From: Fredinandcohnia onubensis
GTDB taxonomy: Bacteria > Bacillota > Bacilli > Bacillales > Bacillaceae_L
DNA length: 64,000 bases
Assembly: GCF_002734215.1 (NCBI RefSeq)
Contig: NZ_NSEB01000018.1
Span: 1-64,000 of the forward strand
Direction: 5' to 3'
The notes below the pieces were generated by a model. It was not told the DNA's origin, did not search any database, and worked only from the letters and a program-made list of their open reading frames with translations. Each line of letters opens with the position of its first letter. The stretch's first letter is position 1. This document shows positions 50,286-59,091 of the stretch, piece by piece. Both the position numbers and the translations under genes were made by a program.

Positions 50286-51308
50286 TTATAATTGTTTCTT
50301 TCTTCTTATTAATTCATCTCTATCGGAAGCCATCGGGGGCTGTTCTAACCAACCATTTTTTATCATAATATTAGCTCCATCCTCAGCATACAACTGAACC
50401 TCTAAGGATAGCCTGTTATACATGGTACTTAAATCAGCTCTAGGGCTTTGACTTACAGCTGTACCGTAATACCCTACGCTCAAAGTAATTAATCCAGATG
50501 TGAAATACATCATAAGTTTATCGGAAAATGTATGCGCTGTACTATTGGTTATTTCAGAATCCCACCCCATAGGTGCCGGGAGTTTACTTTCCTCTAACTT
50601 ACCTCTAAATAATTTTATATGTTTATTCCCAACTTCTAACCCTTTTAAAAAGAATTGTTTTACATCCTTATCTCCTGCAACTTGACTGAAACCAGTAAGG
50701 GTCGCTACTCCCAAAGCGTTTCTTTGGAGATTAAAGAATAAATTAGCTACTTCAGCAGCCGTTAATGGCCTTTTCTCTCCAACCACATCTAACATAAACC
50801 ATTGCTTTTTCACAAATTCAACCTTCTCCAAATTGGGCAAACTTGGGGGCCTAACAAATATTCCTTTTGACAATAATAAATCGGTTGACTTTTTATATAA
50901 TTGCATGGCTTCACTAAGACATTCCATGTAATAGTTTTTAATATCATCTCTAACAGATGCTGCCACACTCCCAGCATACGAAGTAAGTCCAACCTTAGAC
51001 ATTTGGTTTATAAAATTTAGTGCAAAACTGTCTGAATAAAGCCTAGGAGCGGTTACGTCCACATCCTCTTTTAAACTAAAACCACATGGAACAACATGTT
51101 TTTCCTCTGATAAAATGGCGGTGATTTGTTGAATATGTGATTCAGATAACTCTAAAGCAAATTTAATGATAGGCTTAGTTTCATCATCTTCCGCTTTTTC
51201 TAAAAAATACGAAAGGACACATATGCTTGCGCTATCATTTAAGTATTGAATCCAAAGTTGAGCAATCTCACCTGCTGTTAGCCTGATCTGACTTCCCTTT
51301 CCCTCCAT
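50286..51308 (-). CDS. DUF3231 family protein (tandem units)
   Basis: The 340-aa product consists of two DUF3231 units, residues about 8-165 and 180-330. Each has the helical pattern LTAGEIAQLWIQYLNDSASI / LTAAEVANLFFNLQRNALGV and a xxFVRPPSLP or GWLEQPPMAS end. The fold is probably ferritin-like. No function is known. GGAGG lies before the ATG. It is a single leftward gene with its own terminator. Confidence 0.9.
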   Translation of the reverse strand: MEGKGSQIRLTAGEIAQLWIQYLNDSASICVLSYFLEKAEDDETKPIIKFALELSESHIQQITAILSEEKHVVPCGFSLKEDVDVTAPRLYSDSFALNFINQMSKVGLTSYAGSVAASVRDDIKNYYMECLSEAMQLYKKSTDLLLSKGIFVRPPSLPNLEKVEFVKKQWFMLDVVGEKRPLTAAEVANLFFNLQRNALGVATLTGFSQVAGDKDVKQFFLKGLEVGNKHIKLFRGKLEESKLPAPMGWDSEITNSTAHTFSDKLMMYFTSGLITLSVGYYGTAVSQSPRADLSTMYNRLSLEVQLYAEDGANIMIKNGWLEQPPMASDRDELIRRKKQL

Positions 51309-51511
51309 AAGTAACCTCCAAAAAAGTTATACTAAAAACTAACTTCCCCATAAATTACTAATCGTATGTATTCGTTACATAAATAACAAACGTTTGAATT
51401 TGGCCCATTAAGTGTACAGCTTCACAATATCTATTAACATTAAATACCTCTTGAATAATTATTCATGCAATTAAAAAAATTAATGTAAATAAATATGAAA
51501 GGAGGGAAACC

Positions 51512-51766
51512 ATGTCTAAAAAATTTCTTTTTTCATTTTGTACTTTTCTTTTTACTGCAATGCTTTTAGGTATGTCAACTGTCCAAGCCACAGATTTTAG
51601 CGATAACGCTGGTAGCGAAGTCACTCATTTTGCACAAAATGGTAATGACACGGCTAACGCTGATGATGACGACGACGACATGGATTGGGGCTGGATTGGA
51701 TTACTTGGGTTAGCTGGTCTTTTAGGATTAAGAAGGAAATACAACGACCAAGGAAATAACAGATAA
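51512..51766 (+). CDS. WGxxGxxG family protein
   Basis: The 84-aa product has a signal peptide (KKFLFSFCTFLFTAMLLGMS, cleavage near VQA-TD), a short acidic linker with six Asp in a row and the C-terminal WGWIGLLGLAGLLGLRRK signature. The tripartite end (WG, Gly-rich hydrophobic helix, basic cluster) resembles C-terminal sorting signals, so the protein may be processed and anchored; the partner peptidase is not in this window. AAAGGAGGGAAACC precedes the ATG. Confidence 0.9.
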   Translation: MSKKFLFSFCTFLFTAMLLGMSTVQATDFSDNAGSEVTHFAQNGNDTANADDDDDDMDWGWIGLLGLAGLLGLRRKYNDQGNNR

Positions 51767-51818
51767 TCCAGTACAACTTTGACGCTTAAATTGAGCAATT
51801 ATTAATATCTAATACACA

Positions 51819-51860
51819 AGAATAGGGTCTCAACAGGGATCCTTTTCTCTATTCTCTCTT
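51819..51860 (+). terminator. intrinsic terminator
   Basis: AGAATAG (51819-51825) pairs with CTATTCT (51849-51855), T-rich after it, downstream of the WGxxGxxG gene. Confidence 0.6.
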
Positions 51861-52026
51861 TTGGGTTATCTGTATTGATTAGCCTTTTTTATTTTGCTCT
51901 ATCCTCCTACCTCGATATTTTCTTTCCACTATCCTGCACCGTTAGCACAAGAATGTGTATGAATCGCATTGGTATATAAAAAAGTAAAAAAGAATATAGT
52001 TTACTAGAATGGAGGAGTGAAAGATT

Positions 52027-52329
52027 ATGGCGAAGATGATCATTATGTATGAGGAACCAAAGGATAAGGAAAAGTTTGATAAGCATTATTTCGATGTTCA
52101 TGTTCCACTAGGAAGAAAAATACCAAATATCATGAAAGATTCTGTTCATCGTGTAGTGAATTCCCAAGGGAGTGATTTAAACCTCTATCTGGTTACCATA
52201 CTAGAATTCGAAAACATGGAGAAATTAATGGAGGCCTTTAACAGCCCAGAAGCAAAACAAGCGGAACAAGACGGTGCAAACTTCTTCCACTACCTACACA
52301 AACCACCCATTATCACTATCGTAGAATAG
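52027..52329 (+). CDS. EthD family protein
   Basis: The 100-aa product is an EthD-type dimeric alpha-beta barrel: KMIIMYEEPKDKEKFDKHYF, then DVHVPLGRKIPNI with the conserved His, and a C-terminal FFHYLHKPPIITIVE. Proteins of this type include monooxygenase-like and ether-degradation accessory proteins; the role here is unknown. GGAGG lies 9 bases before the ATG. Confidence 0.88.
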   Translation: MAKMIIMYEEPKDKEKFDKHYFDVHVPLGRKIPNIMKDSVHRVVNSQGSDLNLYLVTILEFENMEKLMEAFNSPEAKQAEQDGANFFHYLHKPPIITIVE

Positions 52330-52365
52330 GGTCGAAGGGACAGGTCCCGCGTCCCAGTCCATACT
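52330..52365. repeat. GGGACAGGTCCC-type GC-rich repeat
   Basis: AAGGGACAGGTCCCGCGTCC followed by CAGTCC is a compact set of GGGAC/GTCCC inverted repeats right after a gene stop. Similar short GC-rich repeats are scattered in Bacillus genomes; this is the only copy in this window. Confidence 0.5.
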
Positions 52366-52416
52366 TAAATCGATGGGTTGGCATCCCTTATTATCTTCTT
52401 TTTAATACAAATAAGA

Positions 52417-52450
52417 GCCCACAGTGGGAAATCAAATTCCATCTGTGGGC
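52417..52450 (-). terminator. hairpin terminator
   Basis: GCCCACAG (52417-52424) pairs with CTGTGGGC (52443-52450), with an inner TGGGAA/TTCCAT stem; leftward a T-rich run follows. It lies downstream of the gene at 52513. Confidence 0.7.
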
Positions 52451-52512
52451 GCAACAAAGATTGTTTTTTCGTTTCTCAAATCAAGCATGGATCTACTCCT
52501 AAAAACAAATTA

Positions 52513-53487
52513 TTAAATACAAGCTTTGTATTCATTCATAATGTTATGGATGATCGTTTGGACGGGAAGGATTTCGTTTATTTCATGCACTCTCGCTCCC
52601 GCAAATACAAGACCATTCTCGCAATCCCCTTCCATTGAGGTGATCAATGAATCCATTGTACAAAAGCGATAAGAGCAATCTTTCAGGCAATCAATACATT
52701 TTTTGATTTTTATTTTTTTATCATCAGATATTAGTTCAGTAAAATGATTCTTTATTGCACGACCTTCTAATCCCACGGTTGTTTTTACCATAACCGTATC
52801 TTCCTTCTTCGCTTGTACATATTTTTCCTTAAACGATAATGGTGCGTCACATTCGTTACTCGCAACAAATCTTGTTCCCATTTGAACACCGGAAGCCCCT
52901 ATTCGAATGGCACGAGCGAGATCTTCTCCAGTCATAATCCCTCCAGCAGCAATTACAGGAATCTTAACCGCTTCCACCACTTCTGGCAAAATATCGAACA
53001 AAGGTCTTTCGGTACCCAGGTGCCCACCTGCCTCATTTCCTTCTACAACAACAGCAGAAGCACCCAGACGTTCTGATATTTTTGCAAGCCTTGCTGAAGA
53101 CACAATGGAGATCACCGGTATTCCAGCTTCTCTGCCCCAACTATACATATCTCTTGAAATGCCAGCTCCTGAAATAATGAAATCAACTTTTTCCTCAATC
53201 GCTACTTTCATTTTTGCAGCAAAATCATTCATCGCAAAAAGAACATTCACACCTATATAGCCGCCATCCTGAATGGATTCTCTCGCCTTCCTGATGTGAA
53301 ATCGCAATTCATCAAAACTAATTCCAGTCCCTGAAATAATTCCGATACCGCCAGCATTTGCAACAGCAGAAGCAAGACCGCTTAACGAAATACCTACCCC
53401 CATTCCTCCTTGCATGATTGGAACCTTTGGTGCCATATGACCTATTTTTAATTGTGGAAATCTCAAAAGAATACCCCATTTCGTCAT
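52513..53487 (-). CDS. nitronate monooxygenase-like flavoprotein with Cys cluster
   Basis: The 324-aa product is an FMN TIM barrel of the nitronate monooxygenase/FabK superfamily: PIMQGGMGVGISLSGLASAV, IISGAGIS, VVVEGNEAGGHLG (with the His of EAGGHxG near residue 150), VIAAGGIMTGEDLARAIRIG and VQMGTRFVAS. The C-terminal region has a cluster KCIDCLKDCSYRFCTM (four Cys in 15 residues), which could hold zinc or an iron-sulfur centre and is not part of the core fold. GAAGGATAAC lies before the ATG. Single gene, substrate unknown. Confidence 0.88.
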   Translation of the reverse strand: MTKWGILLRFPQLKIGHMAPKVPIMQGGMGVGISLSGLASAVANAGGIGIISGTGISFDELRFHIRKARESIQDGGYIGVNVLFAMNDFAAKMKVAIEEKVDFIISGAGISRDMYSWGREAGIPVISIVSSARLAKISERLGASAVVVEGNEAGGHLGTERPLFDILPEVVEAVKIPVIAAGGIMTGEDLARAIRIGASGVQMGTRFVASNECDAPLSFKEKYVQAKKEDTVMVKTTVGLEGRAIKNHFTELISDDKKIKIKKCIDCLKDCSYRFCTMDSLITSMEGDCENGLVFAGARVHEINEILPVQTIIHNIMNEYKACI

Positions 53488-53643
53488 TATTGTTATCCTT
53501 CACGCTTATTGTAACGACTGGGTTTCAAATGAATAGTTACAAATATAATACCTTATCCTAAAAGCAGATCATAATTTCGTTATTTTCATAAAATGTTCAA
53601 GGAACGTTGCTAACAAAAGACCTAGGACTAGTCGTAAGCGTCC

Positions 53644-54129
53644 CTATTTTAATTTCACCATGTTATACCAGTTCACTCCACCATGTTTGGATTCGGACAA
53701 GCCATGGTTAACAAATCCTTGCTTTTCATAAAAAGAAACTAATTCCTGTTTACAAGTTAAAGTAATTCCTTCTCTATCATTCTCTATTACTAGTTCTTGC
53801 ATTTTATCTAGTAAACTCTTTGCAATCCCTTGCTTTCGATTCTTTTTGGATACTGCTAATCCCAAAACACTCTGAAATCCTCCTCTTTTTGGGTTCTGCT
53901 TGATTTCCGTAAAAAGATCATCGGTTATATACGGTTGATTTATAACAGGTCCATTAATATAACCGAGTATCTTCCCTTCCTCTTCTGCCACAATAAAGCT
54001 ATCCGCTATCAACTGAATTCTCTCTATAAAAGCTTCTTTTGTTGCTGCCTCCTCAACCGTAAAGCCTTCATTCTCAATATGTAACAACTGTTCTAAATCT
54101 GTAGTCTGAACTTTCCTCATAGTAAACAT
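53644..54129 (-). CDS. GNAT family N-acetyltransferase
   Basis: The 161-aa product has motif A SVLGLAVSKKNRKQGIAKSL (R-K-Q-G-I-A loop) and SFYEKQGFVNHGLSESKHGG. The sequence is of the AANAT/YpeA-like type (FTMRKVQTTDLEQLLHIENE ... AFIERIQLIADSFIVAEEEG). ATG at 54129 is preferred because GGAGAGGGG lies upstream; a longer frame to 54183 would overlap that site. Confidence 0.85.
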   Translation of the reverse strand: MFTMRKVQTTDLEQLLHIENEGFTVEEAATKEAFIERIQLIADSFIVAEEEGKILGYINGPVINQPYITDDLFTEIKQNPKRGGFQSVLGLAVSKKNRKQGIAKSLLDKMQELVIENDREGITLTCKQELVSFYEKQGFVNHGLSESKHGGVNWYNMVKLK

Positions 54130-54306
54130 CTTGTCTAATTCCCCTCTCCTCCATTGAAGATTCATACTTTTATTGTATAACATTCTTTAAATTTTTCCTT
54201 AACCACTCAAAAAACTATATCAATTATTATTTTTTCACTAAGTCATCAAGAATCGCAACCTACATATGATATGGAGTGCACATTTTTATACGTTGGGGGT
54301 TATTTA

Positions 54307-55086
54307 ATGAAAGTAGCCAATAAGGTCATTGTTGTTACGGGTGCAGGGGGTGGGATTGGACGTGAGCTAGTTCGCCAGCTATTGGAAAAAGGAGCTAATG
54401 TCGCAGCGATCATTCACAAAAATGGGCTCGATAAAATGCAGGCATTCAAAGAAGAGTATGGCGAAAGGATATCAATTCACACCGCAAATATCGCGAACAG
54501 AGAGGATGTCCTAAAGCTTCCTGATGAAGTCATTGCCAGTCACGGTTACGTAGACGCGATTATCAATAATGCAGGCATCATTCAACCTTTTACTAGTGTA
54601 AATGATCTTGAGTATGAACAAATTCAATGGGTAATGGATGTCAATTTTTATGGAACGCTTTATATGTGTAAATCGTTTTTACCACATCTGTTAACTAGGC
54701 CGGAAGCTCATATTGCGAATGTAGCGAGTATGGGAGGATCCTTACCGATTCCGCAACAAACAATCTACTGCGCTTCAAAAGCAGCTGTTAAGATGTTAAC
54801 CGAATCCCTTCACTCCGAGCTTCGAAAAACCAATGTAGGTGTGACCCTTGTGATTCCTGGTGCGGTCGAAACAGACCTCGTAGAAAAAGCCAAAGTGGAA
54901 AAAGAAGATGCTGAAAATTCTACTTATAAGCTACTTAGCCCCATCGTCGCAGCTGCCATCATTATTAAAGGAATAGAAACTAAAAAATACCGAGTCTTAG
55001 CCGGAAACGATTCGAAAATCATGGACATTTTATATCGGCTTAATCCGAAAAAGGCAACCGAACTCATTGCAAAAAAGATTAAATAA
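54307..55086 (+). CDS. SDR family oxidoreductase
   Basis: The 259-aa product has the cofactor loop VTGAGGGIGRELVRQL, NNAGII near 85, catalytic Ser in VASMGGS and YCASKAA (Tyr-Lys). The C-terminus (IDxLYRLNPKKATELIAKKI type) resembles the DltE/YqjQ-like group of short-chain dehydrogenases. ATG at 54307 is chosen because TTGGGGGTT lies 5-8 bases upstream; an upstream ATG at 54271 has no site. It is a single rightward gene. Confidence 0.88.
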   Translation: MKVANKVIVVTGAGGGIGRELVRQLLEKGANVAAIIHKNGLDKMQAFKEEYGERISIHTANIANREDVLKLPDEVIASHGYVDAIINNAGIIQPFTSVNDLEYEQIQWVMDVNFYGTLYMCKSFLPHLLTRPEAHIANVASMGGSLPIPQQTIYCASKAAVKMLTESLHSELRKTNVGVTLVIPGAVETDLVEKAKVEKEDAENSTYKLLSPIVAAAIIIKGIETKKYRVLAGNDSKIMDILYRLNPKKATELIAKKIK

Positions 55087-55158
55087 CATCCCAGCACTCA
55101 ATTTTAGCTAGCATAAGCACCATCAACTTCACACCAATCTTCCCTATAGAATTTGGTA

Positions 55159-55758
55159 TTAAATATTTGTTTTTTTATGAAAGAGACTCCACTTATTTGT
55201 TTTACCTAAGAACAGAAATACATCTGTTAACCATTTTGCTACCAGTCCAACGATTATGTAAAAAATAAATAATAGGAAAAAATTCTCCTTTCCTCCAAAA
55301 CGAAATAAACCAATCCCTAGCAATAGGGGTTTAATGAAAAATGCAAAAGCAAGGCAAAGAAGGAGTAGCCAAAGGTAATAATTTTTATTTTTATTCAGGG
55401 TAAATTGGTACATGAGGATATACGCAACTGGAACGAAAGAAGAATCTAGTGCCACGTTAGACGGAATGCCCGGTAGTAATTTATAAGGATAAATCCACCA
55501 TCCCCTTGTAATTCCAATTGCATCCGAAATTGCAAAAAAAATGTGTACCCCGTATCCATAAAAACCTAGTTGAAAGATTTTTCTTCGGTCTATAAAAAGA
55601 AGCAATACGATAAGAGGAAGAACAAACATTGCTAAGACAACCCAAAACTGCCATGTATGGAAATTGGAAAATTCGGTCCAATAATTGAGCCATCTTTCAC
55701 TTTGTTGTATCTCTGCTTTTCTAATTTTCTCTATCAAATCCAATTGGTCTTTGTTCAC
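55159..55758 (-). CDS. CBO0543 family integral membrane protein
   Basis: The 199-aa product has about five membrane segments (WVVLAMFVLPLIVLLLFID, YLWLLLLCLAFAFFIKPLLL, NFFLLFIFYIIVGLVAKWL) and the family pattern FYGYGVHIFFAISDAIGITR, WWIYPYKLLPGIPSNVALDS and FVPVAYILMYQF. These are Bacillus/Clostridium membrane proteins of unknown role. GGAGG is 9 bases before the ATG. A hairpin terminator follows beyond 55158 only weakly. Confidence 0.83.
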   Translation of the reverse strand: MNKDQLDLIEKIRKAEIQQSERWLNYWTEFSNFHTWQFWVVLAMFVLPLIVLLLFIDRRKIFQLGFYGYGVHIFFAISDAIGITRGWWIYPYKLLPGIPSNVALDSSFVPVAYILMYQFTLNKNKNYYLWLLLLCLAFAFFIKPLLLGIGLFRFGGKENFFLLFIFYIIVGLVAKWLTDVFLFLGKTNKWSLFHKKTNI

Positions 55759-55846
55759 AAAGAGGCCTCCTGTTTTTTGATAGTATTTTGCTATTTATAG
55801 TTGTTTATTCCACCCCTGTTTTAATAACATGGTGCATTATTATATT

Positions 55847-55874
55847 CACCCGTAAATACAGTAATTTACGGGTG
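55847..55874. terminator. intrinsic terminator
   Basis: CACCCGTAAAT (55847-55857) pairs with ATTTACGGGTG (55864-55874). It lies just beyond the dead methyltransferase gene on the leftward side. Confidence 0.7.
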
Positions 55875-55911
55875 TATTTGTCGTATTTAAATCTGTGAAG
55901 TTCACTTTATA

Positions 55912-56205
55912 CTACTAGATATAAACATGGCTGCGTCTTTATTTATAAAAATACGTTCTCCATGATAAAATGTCTTTATATCAGTTGAAGTAAATCCAAC
56001 CTCGGATAATACTTTTTTCAGTTCTTCATGAGAAAAGCCGTTATGTACTTTCGGGTGAGAGATTTGATCGTTTTTGTCAAAATCTATAATAAAATATTGA
56101 ACAATTCTTGTACGATTTTTTTCGTTTCAGGAATATGAAGAAGGACTATTGACATTAACACGATGTCTGCCTTCGATTCAGGTTTTTCTTGAGTTAAATC
56201 AGCAT
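55912..56205 (-). pseudogene. class I methyltransferase remnant (3' part)
   Basis: Two frames together read KADIVLMSIVLLHIPETKKI-VQELFNIL and then YFIIDFDKNDQISHPKVHNG, FSHEELKKVLSEVGFTSTDI, ending at TGA 55912. This is the standard end of a SAM methyltransferase (post-motif III and the C-terminal helix), with the usual NPGG turn deleted at the break near 56085. The first half of the gene, with the SAM-binding glycine loop, is gone; upstream the frame runs into an unrelated hydrophobic segment (FGIGITLILSGIFVEFIMV). Confidence 0.75.
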
Positions 56206-56296
56206 AGCCACATACCATTATGAATTCTACAAATATTCCTGATAGTATTAAAGTAATCCCAATACCAAAATATAAATACAATTCTCATTATTTTTA

Positions 56297-56366
56297 CTAA
56301 ACTATCCAATCGTTTAACAACTTCAACAAAATAAGCGATAATCCTTCCTGAATTATCGCTCACGTT
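56297..56366 (-). terminator. dispersed terminator repeat, copy Q
   Basis: ACTATCCAATCGTTTAACAA, CTTCAACAAAAT, hairpin GCGATAAT / ATTATCGC (56335-56359). Relative to copies B and O the right arm GGATCATCGC has become AATTATCGC with matching pairs. Confidence 0.75.
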
Positions 56367-56470
56367 ATTTCTAAAGATTCAACCGTATTCCAGATATTAT
56401 CAACATTCAAAGGTATCTCTGCTAAATCATTAATCTTAAAAGCAGCTTTAATAGTTATATTGCTTATGCC
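56360..56470 (-). pseudogene. HAD hydrolase C-terminal remnant
   Basis: An open frame without a start reads TIKAAFKINDLAEIPLNVDN and ends WNTVESLEIT at TGA 56360. The INDLxEIP segment corresponds to VNDLSELPLIIEKL at the end of the HAD gene at 5084-5779, so it is the tail of a lost HAD hydrolase. The dispersed terminator repeat starts directly at its stop codon. Confidence 0.55.
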
Positions 56471-56563
56471 TGTGATTTTGGATTTTCTCCACATTTTCAG
56501 AACTACTAACTTGTAAAAGGCTTCGCTTTTTGACCTAAGGAGTTTGAATATCTATTCTACTGC

Positions 56564-57025
56564 TTATTTTTTGAAAAGCCCAGCTGCTCTTGCTGCTTCA
56601 AAGCTTTTTGTTGCAAAATCAAACGGATCGTCTCCAGCATTCTCCCAGTGCATGTACATTAACCGTGGTCTATCAAATAGCCAGTGGTTATGAACGGCAG
56701 TGACTATTAACCCTCTTTTTCGTAATTCTGTCAGGAATGGGTTAATTTCTCTTTGAAGAACTACCGATTCTCCTAAGTTTAAACCGTTATTTTCAAAGGA
56801 AAGGGCAAAAGGAAGGGCTAAAGGGGATTGAGTCCGAAGTCCCAAAATGGTTGCATTTATATTACGGAGGCGTTGAACTACACAAACTGGAGTTGCTGTA
56901 ACAACCACCCCCCCTATAATATCAGCAAGTTGTTGGCATGTAGATGTGCTTATACCTCTGACTTCGCCACGAGAAATATGAGTATTTCTTTTCTTTGAAT
57001 TTGGGGCAGATTCTCTTCTATTCAT
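56564..57025 (-). CDS. DUF1259 (LppY/LpqO-type) protein
   Basis: The 153-aa product ends with VTAVHNHWLFDRPRLMYMHW, the HxHW signature of DUF1259, and has GGVVVTATPVCVVQRLRNIN and LGESVVLQREINPFLTELRK before it. There is no signal peptide; the N-terminus is basic and polar (MNRRESAPNSKKRNTHISRG). Function unknown. AAGGAGGTGATATAA stands directly before the ATG. Confidence 0.87.
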   Translation of the reverse strand: MNRRESAPNSKKRNTHISRGEVRGISTSTCQQLADIIGGVVVTATPVCVVQRLRNINATILGLRTQSPLALPFALSFENNGLNLGESVVLQREINPFLTELRKRGLIVTAVHNHWLFDRPRLMYMHWENAGDDPFDFATKSFEAARAAGLFKK

Positions 57026-57204
57026 TTATATCACCTCCTTTTCCCTTATTTATTAACAGTTTATGCTGAGATGTAAAAAAAGAATAGACTATTAGTATAG
57101 GAGAAAAGCATTTTTTTCAAAAATAAGATTAATGAATTTGTGGACTCTACCTATAAGGATTCCAAACTTTCATTTTCATTCAAGACTTATTAAAGAAATC
57201 TGTT

Positions 57205-57266
57205 TCGTAAGTTTATTCTCTTCAACATAAATAAGCGATAACTCTTCCTGAATTATCGCACTCGCC
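57205..57266 (-). terminator. dispersed terminator repeat, copy R
   Basis: TCTGTTTCGTAAGTTTATTC, CTTCAACATAAAT, hairpin GCGATAA / TTATCGC (57235-57259), downstream of the gene at 57284. Confidence 0.75.
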
Positions 57267-57283
57267 ACTTTGAGCCAGACCCT

Positions 57284-57702
57284 TTAATTCTTATTTACAG
57301 CCTTTCTTCTTTCTATCCGATTAACAACCGTATAAAAAATAATTAATATTACCCCCAGTAGGAAAGCGATAAAGAAACCAAACATTCCTTGAAAACCAAC
57401 CCAACCAGTTGTAAATATAAGAAAGAATAAAAAATAGCAAAAACCAAGCAGGATGATTGCAATTGGAACGTTAAATGGAAACAAACGCTTCCACCCTTTG
57501 GCTAATAAAGCGGAACTAATTAATACGGCAATTGAGATGAACATTTGCATCGTTCCCCATCGGAACTCTGCTCGAGACTGCGCATCCTCACCAAAAGCAG
57601 GTATAGATTATACATTGTGATAGATGCCGTAATAATTGCTGTAAAAACAACAAGTATGAAAATTGTCCAGTTTATTGCCTTGAGATAATCTTTGCTGCTC
57701 AT
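57284..57702 (-). pseudogene. YesK-like membrane protein gene, frameshifted
   Basis: The 5' frame (ATG 57702 after GAGGAGGGGATTAA) encodes MSSKDYLKAINWTIFILVVF and a first membrane segment, but runs out of frame at about 57605. The next frame carries SIPAFGEDAQSRAEFRWGTM directly in front of QMFISIAVLISSALLAKGWK and three more membrane segments to TAA 57284. The joined protein of about 139 residues with four or five helices resembles YesK-like proteins (GFQGMFGFFIAF). One base is missing near 57606. Read separately, the two parts would be a 60-aa and an 88-aa protein, which is less likely. Confidence 0.65.
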
Positions 57703-57794
57703 TTAATCCCCTCCTCATTTATTTTATTAGACATTCCAGGAAAAATTATTGATGGTCTATGTATTAATGAAGGATGAATGCTCTAATCGTTGTT

Positions 57795-57856
57795 TGAAAT
57801 ACCGTGCCGTTCATTTAATAACTTCTACAAAAAAGCTCGTAATCCTTCAAAAGTCA
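57795..57856 (-). terminator. dispersed terminator repeat, copy S (truncated)
   Basis: GTGCCGTTCATTTAATAACT, CTTCTACAAAAAAG and CTCGTAATCCTTC are left; the right arm and tail are deleted. Confidence 0.55.
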
Positions 57857-58032
57857 AAACTCCCTTCGTATAATTGAAAATCTTCATAATGAATTTGGAG
57901 ATAAAATACATAATTTCTTTTGATAAATAAAAAAATGGTTTCCGAGTCTGGAAACCATTTTTGAAGATGACTATATTGTGTTACCAATTCGTTTTTCTCT
58001 TTTACGAATGAAGAGAAACGATTACTATTCAC
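57847..58032 (-). CDS. doubtful small protein
   Basis: A 61-codon frame from GTG 58032 reads MNSNRFSSFVKEKNELVTQY ... YYxxQIHYEDFQLYEGSFDF. Composition is protein-like, but there is no clear binding site and the frame contains a strong terminator-like stem (AAAAATGGTTTCC at 57931 with GGAAACCATTTTT at 57950). It may be a remnant. Confidence 0.3.
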   Translation of the reverse strand: MNSNRFSSFVKEKNELVTQYSHLQKWFPDSETIFLFIKRNYVFYLQIHYEDFQLYEGSFDF

Positions 58033-58094
58033 ATACCTAAAACAATGAAAGCCCTACCTCTCTTTCATCCTTACGGCTCCTTGTCCGCGCCAGT

Positions 58095-58193
58095 GTGAAT
58101 CAGGATCGCAAAAAATCAAGTGACTATATTATCGAGTTATTTGTTGAAACTCCAAAGTTCGTAAAAGAAATTCAAATAATAAGAATGGATTAA
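58095..58193 (+). other. coding-like fragment
   Basis: An open frame without a start reads NQDRKKSSDYIIELFVETPK and ends IQIIRMD at TAA 58191. It could be the 3' end of a lost rightward gene. The rest of 58033-58339 shows nothing recognisable. Confidence 0.25.
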
Positions 58194-58339
58194 ATTGTAG
58201 AAATAACAAAAGAGGTGAATGCTCTATAGGTGGATTGGAGAAGTTGTATTTCTTTAAAAGATTTACTTTAAAAAAAGAAACATATTCCCAAAAAAACAGG
58301 ATATTTTCGGGAGATATAATACATTAATTTAAAGGATCA

Positions 58340-58801
58340 TTAACAGAAACTTTTTATTTGGTTTTCAGTAATTCCTTTAATTAATTCCAGCTCACTCATC
58401 AAAAATCCATGTGCGTTTACTAACATTTTTTTTTCGCTTGTATTAAGTTCTTTTTCTTTCTTCATACGCATTAAATCACGTACAACTTCGGCACATTCTT
58501 GTAGTTTACCCGTTTTTATTTTGTCCGTGTTCACTTTATACCTTTGTTTCCACAGCAGAAATCTATCTGATTCTCCATGCTGAAAAATGTGTATGATGTG
58601 TTTTAATGCAATTATGTCAGTAACAGGGCGTATATTTAAATTCAATATTTTACCTGTAGGAATCATGACTTGCATATTACCGATTAACATTTTTATGACA
58701 TAATACTGTTGTTTTTCCCCTGAGATTTCCTTTTCTTCTATGGCTTTAATTATACCTATTCCGTGCATTGGATAAACAATGTTATCGCCAATTTGAAACA
58801 A
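58340..58801 (-). CDS. CarD family transcriptional regulator
   Basis: The 153-aa product starts with the CarD/TRCF RNA-polymerase interaction domain, FQIGDNIVYPMHGIGIIKAI and QYYVIKMLIGNMQVMIPTGK (residues 2-55), and continues with a helical C-terminal domain (LQECAEVVRDLMRMKKEKEL). Such proteins contact RNA polymerase and stabilise open complexes, as YdeB in B. subtilis. The start is TTG at 58801 because GGAGGT lies 7 bases upstream; the longer frame to 58843 overlaps that site. A single gene. Confidence 0.9.
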   Translation of the reverse strand: MFQIGDNIVYPMHGIGIIKAIEEKEISGEKQQYYVIKMLIGNMQVMIPTGKILNLNIRPVTDIIALKHIIHIFQHGESDRFLLWKQRYKVNTDKIKTGKLQECAEVVRDLMRMKKEKELNTSEKKMLVNAHGFLMSELELIKGITENQIKSFC

Positions 58802-59032
58802 ATAACCCACCTCCATATATGGTAACCTTCTTAACCATAACACATGTGTTATTTTTTATCAAATTTTTAATAATATCATAATTTTATTTTACTTGTCAAC
58901 TGCTTTTCCTTGAAAAATCAAAAACAATAGGAATCGTGTCGGATTACCAATAAAGGAAAGGTTTATTTCTCGTCTATATTCTGAAATCTCTCCTAACGTT
59001 AATTTTCTTAATCTATATTAAATCTTACTGCG

Positions 59033-59085
59033 CAAGTAACAGAAAAAGCGATTGCCTTATTCAGCAATCGCAACCGTTAGTATAA
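59033..59085 (-). terminator. dispersed terminator repeat, copy T (hairpin part)
   Basis: AACAGAAAAA, hairpin GCGATTGC / GCAATCGC (59048-59071), tail AACCGTTAGTATAAC. Both arms differ together from the consensus. It ends 16 bases before the cupin gene stop. Confidence 0.75.
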
Positions 59086-59091
59086 CAACAT

